Notes under the pieces: generated by a model
What the model was told of the DNA's origin: nothing
Seen by the model: only the letters and a program-made list of their open reading frames with translations
Database searches by the model: none
Made by a program: the position numbers and the translations under genes
Part shown: positions 37,988 through 47,101 of the stretch, in pieces
How positions within the stretch are numbered: position 1 is the stretch's first letter
Layout of the letters: every line of letters starts with the position of its first letter
Assembly: GCF_030161435.1 (NCBI RefSeq)
Contig: NZ_BSSV01000006.1
Span: 62,001 to 126,000, forward strand
Source: Thalassotalea loyana
GTDB lineage: Bacteria; Pseudomonadota; Gammaproteobacteria; Enterobacterales; Alteromonadaceae
DNA: 64,000 nucleotides
Reading direction: 5' to 3'

Positions 37988-40534
37988 ATGTCTTCTTTAA
38001 AGCACATACTTGTCGTTGGTAACGGCATGGTAGGACATCACTTTGTCGAACAACTTGTTCAGCAACAAGAAAATGCAGAAAAATCAAGTGATTATAAAAT
38101 TACCGTTTTGTCTGCAGAACCTCGTTTAGCATATGACCGTGTGCATTTATCTGAGTATTTCTCAGGCAAAACAGCAGATGATTTGGCGCTAACCACACAA
38201 GCCCAATATGATGATTGGTCTGTTGATGTTATGACCAATGCTCGAGTCGTTGATATCAATAAATCTGAACAAACGGTTGAGCTAGCGTCAGGTGAAACTA
38301 TCGCATATGACAAACTAGTTTTAGCTACAGGCTCTTACCCATTTGTTCCACCTATCAAAGGAAACGACCAGGAACACTGTTTGGTTTACCGAACTATAGA
38401 AGATCTCGAAGCTATTCAAGCGAGCGCAAGCGTTAGCAAAACTGGTGTCGTAATTGGTGGTGGTTTGCTGGGTCTAGAAGCAGCGAATGCCTTAAAACAA
38501 TTAGGCTTAGAAACACATGTTGTTGAGTTCGCACCACAGTTAATGGCTGTTCAAGTTGACCAAGGTGGTGGTAACGTTTTAAAAGATAAAATTGAAGAAC
38601 TCGGCGTAAAAGTCCACACCCAGAAAGCAACCACAGAAATTACTAAATCAGATAAAGCTCGTTATAAACTGAACTTCAGTGACGGTACCGAATTAGATAC
38701 AGACCTTATTCTATTTTCCGCAGGTATTCGTCCACATGATGAACTAGCAAAGGTTGCAGACCTTGAAATGGGTGAGCGTGGCGGCATTGTCATCAATAAT
38801 CAGTGCTTAACCTCAGATGAAAATATTTATGCTATTGGCGAATGTGCTCTGTGGAACAATTTTATCTTTGGGTTAGTTGCGCCAGGCTATCAAATGGCGA
38901 AAGTCACAGCAACACACCTACTTGGTGGCGATGAAGCGTTTACAGGCGCAGACATGAGCACTAAGTTGAAATTGATGGGAGTTGATGTAGGCTCGATTGG
39001 TGACGCACACGGTAAAACACCGATGTCACAATCTTACACCTTTGAAAATCAACCAGAAGGCGTATATAAGAAAATAGTTGTCAGTGAAGACAAAACTAAG
39101 CTACTAGGCGCAGTATTAGTAGGGGATACCTCAGAGTACGACACGCTTTTACAATATATGTTAAATGGCATTGACCTGCCTGAAGCACCGGAGTCGTTGA
39201 TTCTACCTTCTGCAGGTGAAAAACCTGCGCTGGGCGCTGACGCTTTACCAGATAGCGCTATTATTTGTTCTTGTCACAATGTTTCTAAAGGCGACATTGT
39301 AACAGCCGTAGAGCAAGGTGCTTGTGATGTTAATCAAATCAAACAATGCACAAAAGCAAGCACGGGTTGTGGCGGCTGTGCCGCACTTGTCAAAACCGTA
39401 ACGGACAATGAACTTGCTGCTCGAGGCGTTGAAGTAAATACCGATCTTTGTGAGCATTTCGCTTATTCAAGAACTGAGCTTTATCACATTATTAAAGCAG
39501 AAAAAATTAAGACGTTTGATGAGCTACTTGCCAGACATGGTAAAGGTTTAGGCTGCGAAATTTGTAAACCAACGGCAGGTTCAATTTTAGCGTCAGTTTG
39601 GAATGATTATGTTCTAGAAGATTCTCACTTGCCGCTCCAAGATACTAATGATTTGTTCCTCGCTAATATGCAAAAAGACGGTACGTATTCAGTGGTTCCA
39701 AGAATTCCAGGAGGGGAGATCACTCCAGAAAAGTTAATTACGATAGGTGAAGTTGCTAAGAAATATAATCTTTACACTAAGATTACTGGTGGCCAACGTA
39801 TTGACTTATTTGGTGCCCGTGTAGAGCAATTACCAGATATATGGGCGGAACTTATCGATGCAGGATTAGAAACTGGACACGCCTACGGCAAGTCTTTACG
39901 CACAGTAAAATCTTGTGTTGGTTCAACTTGGTGTCGTTATGGCGTCCAAGATAGTGTGTCAATGGCACTATTGGTTGAGAATCGATACAAAGGGTTACGA
40001 TCGCCTCACAAAATTAAAATGGCGGTTTCCGGCTGTACTCGCGAATGTGCGGAAGCTCAGAGTAAAGATATCGGTGTGATTGCCACTGATAAAGGATGGA
40101 ATCTTTATGTATGCGGTAATGGCGGCATGAAACCTCGCCACGCTGACCTGTTTGCAACAGACTTGGATGACGTCACATTAATTAAATACATTGATCGAAT
40201 TTTGATGTTCTACGTGGCAACGGCTGACCGATTACAACGCACATCAGTTTGGTTAGAAAACCTTGAAGGAGGTTTAGATTATCTTAAACAAGTTGTGATT
40301 GATGATCATTTAGGTATTAACCAAGAGCTCGAATCTCAAATGGCGCACGTTGTTGGCACGTATCAATGTGAATGGAAAACGACCATAGAGAACCCGGAAA
40401 AACTCAAACGATTCAAACACTATGTTAATTCAGATAAATCTGACGACAACATTGTTTTTGTTAATGAGCGCGAGCAAATTCGACCAGCACGTAACGAAGA
40501 AAAAATCCCTGTTAAAACGATAGAAACAATTTAG
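37988..40534 (+). CDS. nirB: Assimilatory NADH-nitrite reductase, large subunit
   Basis: This is an 848-residue cytoplasmic enzyme reducing nitrite to ammonium. In order it has an FAD/NAD-binding pyridine-nucleotide reductase region (about 1-400, with VVIGGGLLGLEAANAL), a BFD-like [2Fe-2S] region (ICSCHNVSKGDIV ... GCGGC), a second Cys-containing segment (GLGCEICKPTAGS), and the sulfite/nitrite reductase domains with siroheme/[4Fe-4S] cysteines in VGSTWCRYGVQDS and SGCTRECAEAQSKD. Its length matches E. coli NirB (847). It is followed by nirD after 10 bases and shares its operon with nasA. Confidence 0.96.
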   Translation: MSSLKHILVVGNGMVGHHFVEQLVQQQENAEKSSDYKITVLSAEPRLAYDRVHLSEYFSGKTADDLALTTQAQYDDWSVDVMTNARVVDINKSEQTVELASGETIAYDKLVLATGSYPFVPPIKGNDQEHCLVYRTIEDLEAIQASASVSKTGVVIGGGLLGLEAANALKQLGLETHVVEFAPQLMAVQVDQGGGNVLKDKIEELGVKVHTQKATTEITKSDKARYKLNFSDGTELDTDLILFSAGIRPHDELAKVADLEMGERGGIVINNQCLTSDENIYAIGECALWNNFIFGLVAPGYQMAKVTATHLLGGDEAFTGADMSTKLKLMGVDVGSIGDAHGKTPMSQSYTFENQPEGVYKKIVVSEDKTKLLGAVLVGDTSEYDTLLQYMLNGIDLPEAPESLILPSAGEKPALGADALPDSAIICSCHNVSKGDIVTAVEQGACDVNQIKQCTKASTGCGGCAALVKTVTDNELAARGVEVNTDLCEHFAYSRTELYHIIKAEKIKTFDELLARHGKGLGCEICKPTAGSILASVWNDYVLEDSHLPLQDTNDLFLANMQKDGTYSVVPRIPGGEITPEKLITIGEVAKKYNLYTKITGGQRIDLFGARVEQLPDIWAELIDAGLETGHAYGKSLRTVKSCVGSTWCRYGVQDSVSMALLVENRYKGLRSPHKIKMAVSGCTRECAEAQSKDIGVIATDKGWNLYVCGNGGMKPRHADLFATDLDDVTLIKYIDRILMFYVATADRLQRTSVWLENLEGGLDYLKQVVIDDHLGINQELESQMAHVVGTYQCEWKTTIENPEKLKRFKHYVNSDKSDDNIVFVNEREQIRPARNEEKIPVKTIETI

Positions 40535-40544
40535 GTGAAAAATT

Positions 40545-40892
40545 ATGAGTCAACAGCAATGGCAACGTATTTGCGCGACACAAGACCTTTTTGATAATGC
40601 AGGTGTTTGTGCCTTATTGACGGCAAATGATACCGAACAACAAGTCGCTATTTTTAAGGTTAAAAAAGAGCAGGAAAACATCTACGCAATCGGTAACTTT
40701 GACCCGATTGGCAAAGCAAATGTACTTTATAGAGGGATTGTTGGTTCGATTGGCGATCAACCGGTAGTTTCATCTCCACTATATAAGCAGCATTTTTCGC
40801 TGGTTAGTGGTCAATGTTTACAAGAAGAAGCCATTAATGTGCCGGTTTATCAAGTGCGCGTGCAAGATGGTTTTGTTGAGTTATTTGCCTAA
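40545..40892 (+). CDS. nirD: Nitrite reductase small subunit NirD
   Basis: This is a 115-residue partner of NirB with a Rieske-like fold that lacks the iron-sulfur Cys and His ligands, as usual for NirD. Typical segments are VCALLTAND, YAIGNFDPIGKANVLYRG and SPLYKQHFSLVSGQC. It lies between nirB and nasA with gaps of about 10 and 8 bases. Confidence 0.93.
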   Translation: MSQQQWQRICATQDLFDNAGVCALLTANDTEQQVAIFKVKKEQENIYAIGNFDPIGKANVLYRGIVGSIGDQPVVSSPLYKQHFSLVSGQCLQEEAINVPVYQVRVQDGFVELFA

Positions 40893-40900
40893 GGTTAGTT

Positions 40901-43618
40901 ATGAGTGTTGAGATTGCTGTTAATCAAGTAGTGCGACCAAATGCCAAAACTGTATCAACAACTTGTGCATACTGTGGTGTGGGCTGTGGTGTTGATATAG
41001 GTATAACACCTAATACCAAAGGTTTAGTCGTTGATAAACTTAATGGTTGCCAATCGCATCCCGCAAATTTTGGCCGCTTATGCGTAAAGGGTAGTAACTT
41101 ACTCAACACCTTAGATAATAACCAGAAATTAACTCAAGCTTCGATTGACTCAACACTTGTTTCAACAGAGGAAGCAACCGATTACGTAGCAACTCAGTTC
41201 CAAAAGATTATTAAAGAACATGGACCTGACGCCGTTGCATTTTATGTTTCTGGTCAATTACTTACGGAAGACTATTACGTCGCCAACAAGTTAATGAAAG
41301 GTTACATAGGTAGCGGCAATATTGATACAAACTCAAGGCTCTGTATGAGTAGTGCTGTAGCTGCATATAAAAGAGCCTTTGGTGAAGATATTGTTCCTTG
41401 TAGTTATCAAGACATTGAACATTGTGATTTGTTGATAATTACCGGCTCCAACATGGCTTGGACTCACCCCGTGCTATTCCAAAGACTTGAACGAGCGAGA
41501 GAAATTAACCCTGAGCTAAAAGTTATATGCTTAGACCCTAGAAAAACCGCCACAAGTGAGCTAGCTGATATTCACCTTCCAATAACTCCGTCTAGTGATG
41601 GTGGTTTTTTCAACGGATTATTGAGGTACCTCGTTGAGACGGATAGTTTGGATGAATCATTTATTGAGCAGCATACGAATCATTTTATTGAAGCTGCAAA
41701 AGCCGTAAAACCGTGGACAGTAAAAGAAGTAAGCACGTTTTGTGGTGTACCTGAATCGACATTAGAGCAGGTATATCAGTTGTTTGCCACTTCAGATAAA
41801 GTCGTTACGTTCTATTCCATGGGTATTAATCAATCTAATACTGGCGTCGACAAGTGCAATAGCATCATCAATTGCCATTTAGCGACTGGTAAAATAGGTA
41901 AACTTGGTGCAGGTCCATTTTCAATCACAGGCCAACCAAATGCGATGGGTGGCCGTGAAGTAGGAGGACTAGCTAACCAATTAGCATCACATTTGGATAT
42001 CGACAATCCCCAGCACCAACGCTTAGTGCAGGAATTTTGGCAATCTCCTACGATCGCAACAAAATCAGGCCTCAATGCCACTGACCTTTTCAAGGAAATG
42101 AAGACTGGAAAAATTAAAGCTGTTTGGATAATGGCGACTAATCCAGTAGTAAGTTTGCCTGATCATCAGCAAATTCAACAGGCATTATCGCAATGTCCAC
42201 TCGTTGTTGTGTCCGACTGTGCTGCAAACACTGATACATTGAGCTATGCAAACGTAAAACTACCAGCGACTGGCTGGCTCGAAAAAAATGGCACGGTGAC
42301 CAACTCTGAAAGGCGTATTTCACGTCAGCGTGGCATAGTAAAGCCAGACGGTGATGCAAAACATGACTGGCAATTAATTTGTGATGTTGCCAAAAAAATG
42401 GGGTTTGATGGCTTTGATTACCAACACCCAAGTGAAATTTTTGCAGAATTTGCTGCGTTATCGGGTATGGCAAATCAAAGTGAACGTAAGTTTGATATTT
42501 CCGGGTTAGCAAACATTACTACAGAGCAATATGACGCGTTACAGCCAATACAATGGCCCATTAATGACAAGTACCCTAACGGTTGCCAGAACATCTTAAG
42601 TGACCTTTGCTTTTCTACGCCAACAAGAAAAGCGAATTTTATACCGATAACACCAAAACTGGCAGAGCTTCCTAAACAGGATCAGAGCGTATATCTGCTT
42701 AATAGTGGCAGGATTCGTGACCAATGGCACACGATGACACGAACAGGCGCAACACATAAGTTATTTACCACCCAAGACCAACCGTATGTGTCAGTAAGTC
42801 TTACCGATGCAAAACTAAATCGACTTAAAAACGACCAAATAATCGAACTAACGAACAAATTTGGCCAAGTTCATTTGCCTGTAAAGATCGATGTCAATCA
42901 GAAAGTAGGGGAGTTGTTTGTTCCAATTCACTGGAATCGACAGTTTGCTTCTAACGCAAACATAGCCTCGTTATATCCAACGATAATAGACCCAGTTTCA
43001 GGTCAGCCTCAACTAAAACAAACCCAGGTAAACATTGAAAAGTTGAACTTCGAAAAGTATGTGCAGGTATATGCTAGAACCTCAGTTAATACACCGGTCG
43101 ATTACTGGCATAAGGTACAAGGAAATGGATTTGTTGGTTATAAAGCCGCTTGTTTTGAAGATGATAACCGACAAATTGACGTTTTAAAGCAAGCCATTGT
43201 TGGCATTTGGTATAGTTTTAAAAGTGATGATAAAGAAATATTCCTGTGCACATTAAATGACAAATTAACATGCTATTACGTTAAAACCAGTCAGTCACAA
43301 CCATTAAATATGGCGTGGTTAGATCATATGTTCTCATTAGATAAGGTTGATTTTTCTGACATTCAATCTTTACTTATTGGTCAGCCAAGTGATGAGTTTT
43401 TACAAGGTAAAACGGTTTGTAGTTGTTTTAATGTGAGAGAAAAAACGATCGTTGACGCAATTAATAAAGGTTGTAACAGTGTTAATCAGCTAAGCGAAAA
43501 ACTCAGCTGCGGAACCAAGTGCGGTTCCTGCAAACCTGAGTTAGAACAATATGTGAATAGATTTTCTAGTCGTGAACAGCCAATTGAATCATTACTAGAT
43601 GTTGTAGAGCTTACGTAA
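40901..43618 (+). CDS. nasA: Assimilatory nitrate reductase, catalytic subunit
   Basis: This is a 905-residue molybdopterin (bis-MGD) enzyme reducing nitrate to nitrite in the cytoplasm. The N-terminal [4Fe-4S] cluster uses C22, C25, C29 and C61 (CAYCGVGC, then GRLCVKGSN). SRLCMSSAV is the cofactor segment typical of NasA. The C-terminal 60 residues form a BFD-like [2Fe-2S] domain (VCSCFNVREKTIVDA, CGTKCGSCK). No separate small subunit (nasC) or flavodoxin is nearby, so the electron donor is not obvious. It is the last gene of the nrtABC-porin-nirBD-nasA series. Confidence 0.95.
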   Translation: MSVEIAVNQVVRPNAKTVSTTCAYCGVGCGVDIGITPNTKGLVVDKLNGCQSHPANFGRLCVKGSNLLNTLDNNQKLTQASIDSTLVSTEEATDYVATQFQKIIKEHGPDAVAFYVSGQLLTEDYYVANKLMKGYIGSGNIDTNSRLCMSSAVAAYKRAFGEDIVPCSYQDIEHCDLLIITGSNMAWTHPVLFQRLERAREINPELKVICLDPRKTATSELADIHLPITPSSDGGFFNGLLRYLVETDSLDESFIEQHTNHFIEAAKAVKPWTVKEVSTFCGVPESTLEQVYQLFATSDKVVTFYSMGINQSNTGVDKCNSIINCHLATGKIGKLGAGPFSITGQPNAMGGREVGGLANQLASHLDIDNPQHQRLVQEFWQSPTIATKSGLNATDLFKEMKTGKIKAVWIMATNPVVSLPDHQQIQQALSQCPLVVVSDCAANTDTLSYANVKLPATGWLEKNGTVTNSERRISRQRGIVKPDGDAKHDWQLICDVAKKMGFDGFDYQHPSEIFAEFAALSGMANQSERKFDISGLANITTEQYDALQPIQWPINDKYPNGCQNILSDLCFSTPTRKANFIPITPKLAELPKQDQSVYLLNSGRIRDQWHTMTRTGATHKLFTTQDQPYVSVSLTDAKLNRLKNDQIIELTNKFGQVHLPVKIDVNQKVGELFVPIHWNRQFASNANIASLYPTIIDPVSGQPQLKQTQVNIEKLNFEKYVQVYARTSVNTPVDYWHKVQGNGFVGYKAACFEDDNRQIDVLKQAIVGIWYSFKSDDKEIFLCTLNDKLTCYYVKTSQSQPLNMAWLDHMFSLDKVDFSDIQSLLIGQPSDEFLQGKTVCSCFNVREKTIVDAINKGCNSVNQLSEKLSCGTKCGSCKPELEQYVNRFSSREQPIESLLDVVELT

Positions 43619-43642
43619 ATTTAGCATCGGCTAAGTCATTAA

Positions 43643-44890
43643 CTAACTAATATCCTTTAGCTTTTTACGTTTACCGGATTGGTGACGTTCACGTAAATCG
43701 GAATCTATGTAACGGTCAGTGGTTGCCATTGAGGCATGGCCGGCATCATCCCTTACATGTTCTCTTGGGCGATGTTTTACGTCTTCAGAGATTCCCGTAT
43801 GACGTAACCAGTGAACAGTCGCCGCTTGCAATTCATTAGCATCGTCCGCTAATCCATGGTTTTTCATTCGCTCAAAAGCTTGATTAAAGCAATACTGTAC
43901 GACATTACGTATTTGTCGCGTTGATCTTATCGGTCCTTTACCTTTAAAACTTGTTACCAAGGGTTCATATTCACCCGGAATTGGCAGAGCAGGGAGCTTA
44001 CGTGAGGCTCGATAACGCTTTAAGGCGAGTAACATTTCATCACTGACCGTTATTATTCTGTTTTTATTACCTTTACCCAATACATGAAACCACCAATTGT
44101 TATCATGATCTTTACGGAAATCCTGCATCATAGGCATAGAACGTTCATCAGCAACAAGCTCGGAAACTCGCAAATACATGGCATATAAACAGTTCATAAT
44201 AAATAATGTACGTTCGTGTTCATCAGGGTTTTCATTAGCTAAAATTTCAGCAGTTTCAATGACATATTCCCACTGTAAATTACTAATTCGACGAATTTCT
44301 GCACGAGATTCTTTTTGAATAAACTTACTTTTTTGGCGAATTAACGCGACTGGGTTATGTTCGCAAATTCCTTCTTGCACGAGAAATTCAAAGAACGACG
44401 ACAAGGCGGTAAACATCGCTTTAACGGCCGCTTGAGAAAGTTCATATCCAGAAACATCAGCTTCTTTACCGGCTTTAAACTCAGACTTGGAGACGCTAAC
44501 AACAAACGGGCGCCAAGCTGTATTAACAATGCGCAGGCCAGCTTTAGATTTAAACCTTGCGACATTCTTAGTACCGATCCAATGTTTTGGTGGTGATTTG
44601 CAAAACTCAATATAGGCTTCAATATCAGAACGAACAAAAGTTGTAATTGAACGTTGCTCAACAAGCCAAGCCCATTGAATAAGACGTTCAATTTCACGGC
44701 GATAACTATTAAACGTTGCTTTAGAACCATTGTAGCTATACACAAACTTCAAACAGAATTCTAAATCCGTTTCTACATTTTTAATTTTTGTGATCGGGTC
44801 ATTTAATTTAACATCGATGGATTTAAATGGATTTCCAATATATTCAAGGTTGTCGATAAACGGTTTAGGTGCAGGAATCTGTGCAGACAT
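43643..44890 (-). CDS. Orphan tyrosine recombinase / site-specific integrase
   Basis: This is a 415-residue recombinase with the full active site: R241 (MYLRVSELV), K273 (GKGNKNR), H360 and R363 (VHWLRHTG), H385 (GHASMATT) and Y394 (DRYID). The N-terminal core-binding domain covers about residues 38-185, preceded by an extension of about 35 residues. It is larger than XerC/XerD (about 300) and of phage/ICE-integrase size. There is no excisionase, transposition partner or tRNA target nearby, and the neighbouring genes are chromosomal. A perfect 13-bp inverted repeat lies 67 bp upstream. It faces nasA tail to tail, 24 bp apart. Confidence 0.85.
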   Translation of the reverse strand: MSAQIPAPKPFIDNLEYIGNPFKSIDVKLNDPITKIKNVETDLEFCLKFVYSYNGSKATFNSYRREIERLIQWAWLVEQRSITTFVRSDIEAYIEFCKSPPKHWIGTKNVARFKSKAGLRIVNTAWRPFVVSVSKSEFKAGKEADVSGYELSQAAVKAMFTALSSFFEFLVQEGICEHNPVALIRQKSKFIQKESRAEIRRISNLQWEYVIETAEILANENPDEHERTLFIMNCLYAMYLRVSELVADERSMPMMQDFRKDHDNNWWFHVLGKGNKNRIITVSDEMLLALKRYRASRKLPALPIPGEYEPLVTSFKGKGPIRSTRQIRNVVQYCFNQAFERMKNHGLADDANELQAATVHWLRHTGISEDVKHRPREHVRDDAGHASMATTDRYIDSDLRERHQSGKRKKLKDIS

Positions 44891-44957
44891 AAAAACAAGC
44901 TAATTTGGATTATTATTGATTTAGTAGGATATTACTTGATAAAACGGACTATTTCAA

Positions 44958-44987
44958 TATTTCCGATATTCACAAATATCGGAAATA
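44958..44987. repeat. Perfect 13-bp inverted repeat upstream of the recombinase
   Basis: TATTTCCGATATT and AATATCGGAAATA are separated by CACA. The gap between the recombinase start (44890) and the M23 gene end is about 495 bp; apart from this palindrome and the M23 terminator I see nothing in it but AT-rich sequence. The repeat could be an autoregulatory operator or a recombinase core site. Confidence 0.85.
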
Positions 44988-45333
44988 AAAGGTATATGTG
45001 ATATCCCCTAAAGCCATCTAATTTATCTCATAGTCTTTGATTAACCAAATCTCGAAAAACAACCAAAAAAATACCCTCATTTTTTAAATTCTAGTGCCCA
45101 ATCACACACAATTCTTTTCAGATTTCACGTAGCGCACGACAAATTTAACATAAAATCTACCTTTATCCCTTTATAAATAAGGCTTTCAAATACTTATGAA
45201 TAAAATTAAACAACAGAGTTCTTAATTTTTTTACCATCTATTTGGATTGTGTTTGCAAAGGCAATTCCCATAACCAATTGGCAGAAGATGAATTGCGTTC
45301 AAAGTAAACAACAATGATTTGTTTAATGAAACA

Positions 45334-45368
45334 AAAAAGGCAGTCGATGGTTTAATGACTGCCTTTTT
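45334..45368 (-). terminator. Terminator of the M23 peptidase gene
   Basis: AAAAAGGCAGTC and GACTGCCTTTTT form a perfect 12-bp stem with an 11-base loop, 18 bp after the stop on the minus strand. Confidence 0.88.
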
Positions 45369-45385
45369 CGATATTGACCTAATAT

Positions 45386-46219
45386 TTATTTAATCGGTGT
45401 TAGTTTTAAAGCCAACGCAGGATCTAATCGTACATTGTGCCAATTTATTCGCCAATCTAAATGTGGACCCGTTGAGCGACCCGTTGACCCAACTTTTGCA
45501 ACAACTTGTCCTTGCTTCACTTTGTCACCAACGTTTACATGGCTTCCACTTAGATGCAAAAATGTTGATGAAATTCCTTGGCCATGATCGATAATCATCG
45601 TTCCTCCAGAATAAAACATATCTGGTACCCACATGGTTATCGTACCATCAGCAGGTGCTTTTACTGGATCACCCGTATTACCCGCATAATCTATCCCGTA
45701 ATGTGGTGTTTTGGGAACGCCATTGTAAAAACGCTGACTGCCATACACGCCAGTAACAATACCGTCAATTGGTGCAATAAAACCACCTGCGAATGCCGTT
45801 AACTCGGAGCTAATTGCCCTTGCCTGCTTGACTTGCGCACTATCTTTACGTGCTCGTTCAACATTCTTGGGGTTGGGGTTCATTATCTTTTTAGCGATAC
45901 CTTCAACCCGTTGAATTTTATATTCTCTTACCGATGGTGTTAGCGTCTTACTAACGGTTTCACCGCTTGGATAGGTTACGTTTACGGCAACGGGTTCTTT
46001 GTCATCTCGGCCAAAACCAAATGCAAAATCACCATTTTTTGATAATGGAATAACTTTCTTATCAATCGTGACGGTACTGCCAGGCTTTGTTTTCCCAACG
46101 ATTAAGGAACCTTGAGTAACTTCACCAACTAGCTCAAGTTGGGCAAATGCAGGTACGCTAACAAACGCGACTGCACTGAGGCATAATGAAACTCCAAAAG
46201 ATTTCGCAATATTACGCAC
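45386..46219 (-). CDS. M23 family peptidase (LytM-like), exported
   Basis: This is a 277-residue protein with a signal peptide ending VPAFA. GTG 46219 is chosen as start because AAGGAG lies 9 bases before it and it opens the signal directly. The N-terminal half has Ig-like strands, and the C-terminal LytM domain has zinc ligands in PHYGIDYAGNTGDPV (H and D) and GPHLDWRIN. The usual final H-x-H motif reads H-L-D here, so the last ligand is Asp. It either binds zinc through Asp or is an inactive peptidoglycan-binding regulator. It overlaps the PTPS-like gene by 8 bp. Confidence 0.82.
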   Translation of the reverse strand: MRNIAKSFGVSLCLSAVAFVSVPAFAQLELVGEVTQGSLIVGKTKPGSTVTIDKKVIPLSKNGDFAFGFGRDDKEPVAVNVTYPSGETVSKTLTPSVREYKIQRVEGIAKKIMNPNPKNVERARKDSAQVKQARAISSELTAFAGGFIAPIDGIVTGVYGSQRFYNGVPKTPHYGIDYAGNTGDPVKAPADGTITMWVPDMFYSGGTMIIDHGQGISSTFLHLSGSHVNVGDKVKQGQVVAKVGSTGRSTGPHLDWRINWHNVRLDPALALKLTPIK

Positions 46220-47093
46220 TTGCAATAGCTCCTTTACCAACACCTTCAAACGCAACAACTTTGATGTCCGTATAAGGACGTAACTTTTTCAATTGACGTG
46301 CAATAAAGTCAGCTAAAAGCTCTACAGTTGAATCACAATCTACAACATCGATACGCTGCCTTTCTACTGCTATATCAAATCGACCTTGAGGCGCATCGTA
46401 AGCAAATGTATCAAACTCTTCATTGAGTTTAGACTTAGCGTGTTCAGACAACTCGACATTTTCATGTGAAATAGCATCATCTTCACTTGCAATGTAAATG
46501 TCTCTCCAGCGTTCACACCAGAGTTGTTCTAATTCGGTACTACGTTCATCGTTTTCGTATATTTCGATCGTCGAACGATGCCCGTGAGCAATTCTTTGAC
46601 AGTTACCGTCATGCTTCTTTAAACCGTGCGTATAATGATATAGCTCGTCTTTAATATCTTCTGGGCGCAACGTAATATGCAAACCTTCAACATTTTCCGG
46701 CAAGCTTTGTTTGATGATCGACGTTATATGGGACGTAACAGATTCGATATCAATCGTAGCCGTGTCTATTTTGGCAAACGCTTGCTCAGGCGATTGAATA
46801 TAATAACTGCCATTATCACTTTCAAAATCAACAAACTCATGTGCCTGGTGATAAGTAGAGTTAGACACTGAGAGTTTTGAAGATTGCATCGGTAACAGCA
46901 ATTTATGATCAACAGCATCATCGATAATCGCTTTAATTTGCTTTTTAACGATGCCGAAGTCTAAGACCATACTCATTTCGTTGAGCGCACCATCTAATAA
47001 CACATCAACAATCCAGCTTTCGCCAACAATTCCACGTTGTTCACATAAGTATGAAAAATCGATGACAGTTAGGTCTTTAACAAAAAGTTGCAT
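46212..47093 (-). CDS. Tandem 6-pyruvoyl-tetrahydropterin synthase (PTPS/QueD-like) domain protein
   Basis: This is a 293-residue protein with two PTPS-fold halves. The first (about 1-145) keeps the fold landmarks MVLDFGIVKKQIKAI and DHKLLLP but has lost the metal histidines (SYLCEQRGIVGESW where H-x-H is expected). The second (about 150-293) keeps YTH156, catalytic-type C165 and H170-G-H172, then a late DCDSTVELLADFI element. The start at 47093 has AAGGAAAG; a longer frame reaching into pyrC lacks one. It may be a dimer-in-one enzyme with one active half. Its relation to queuosine (queC/queE at 17 kb) or to pterins is open. Confidence 0.8.
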   Translation of the reverse strand: MQLFVKDLTVIDFSYLCEQRGIVGESWIVDVLLDGALNEMSMVLDFGIVKKQIKAIIDDAVDHKLLLPMQSSKLSVSNSTYHQAHEFVDFESDNGSYYIQSPEQAFAKIDTATIDIESVTSHITSIIKQSLPENVEGLHITLRPEDIKDELYHYTHGLKKHDGNCQRIAHGHRSTIEIYENDERSTELEQLWCERWRDIYIASEDDAISHENVELSEHAKSKLNEEFDTFAYDAPQGRFDIAVERQRIDVVDCDSTVELLADFIARQLKKLRPYTDIKVVAFEGVGKGAIASA

Positions 47094-47101
47094 AGCTTTC
47101 C

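Noticed and set aside
44357-44596. Plus-strand small gene inside the recombinase
   Set aside because: Antisense to a gene with a complete active site; no signals for expression.
43643-44890. Integrase of the prophage at the window start
   Set aside because: About 39 kb of housekeeping and metabolic genes lie between, and the gene sits at the end of the nitrate locus; it is more likely independent.
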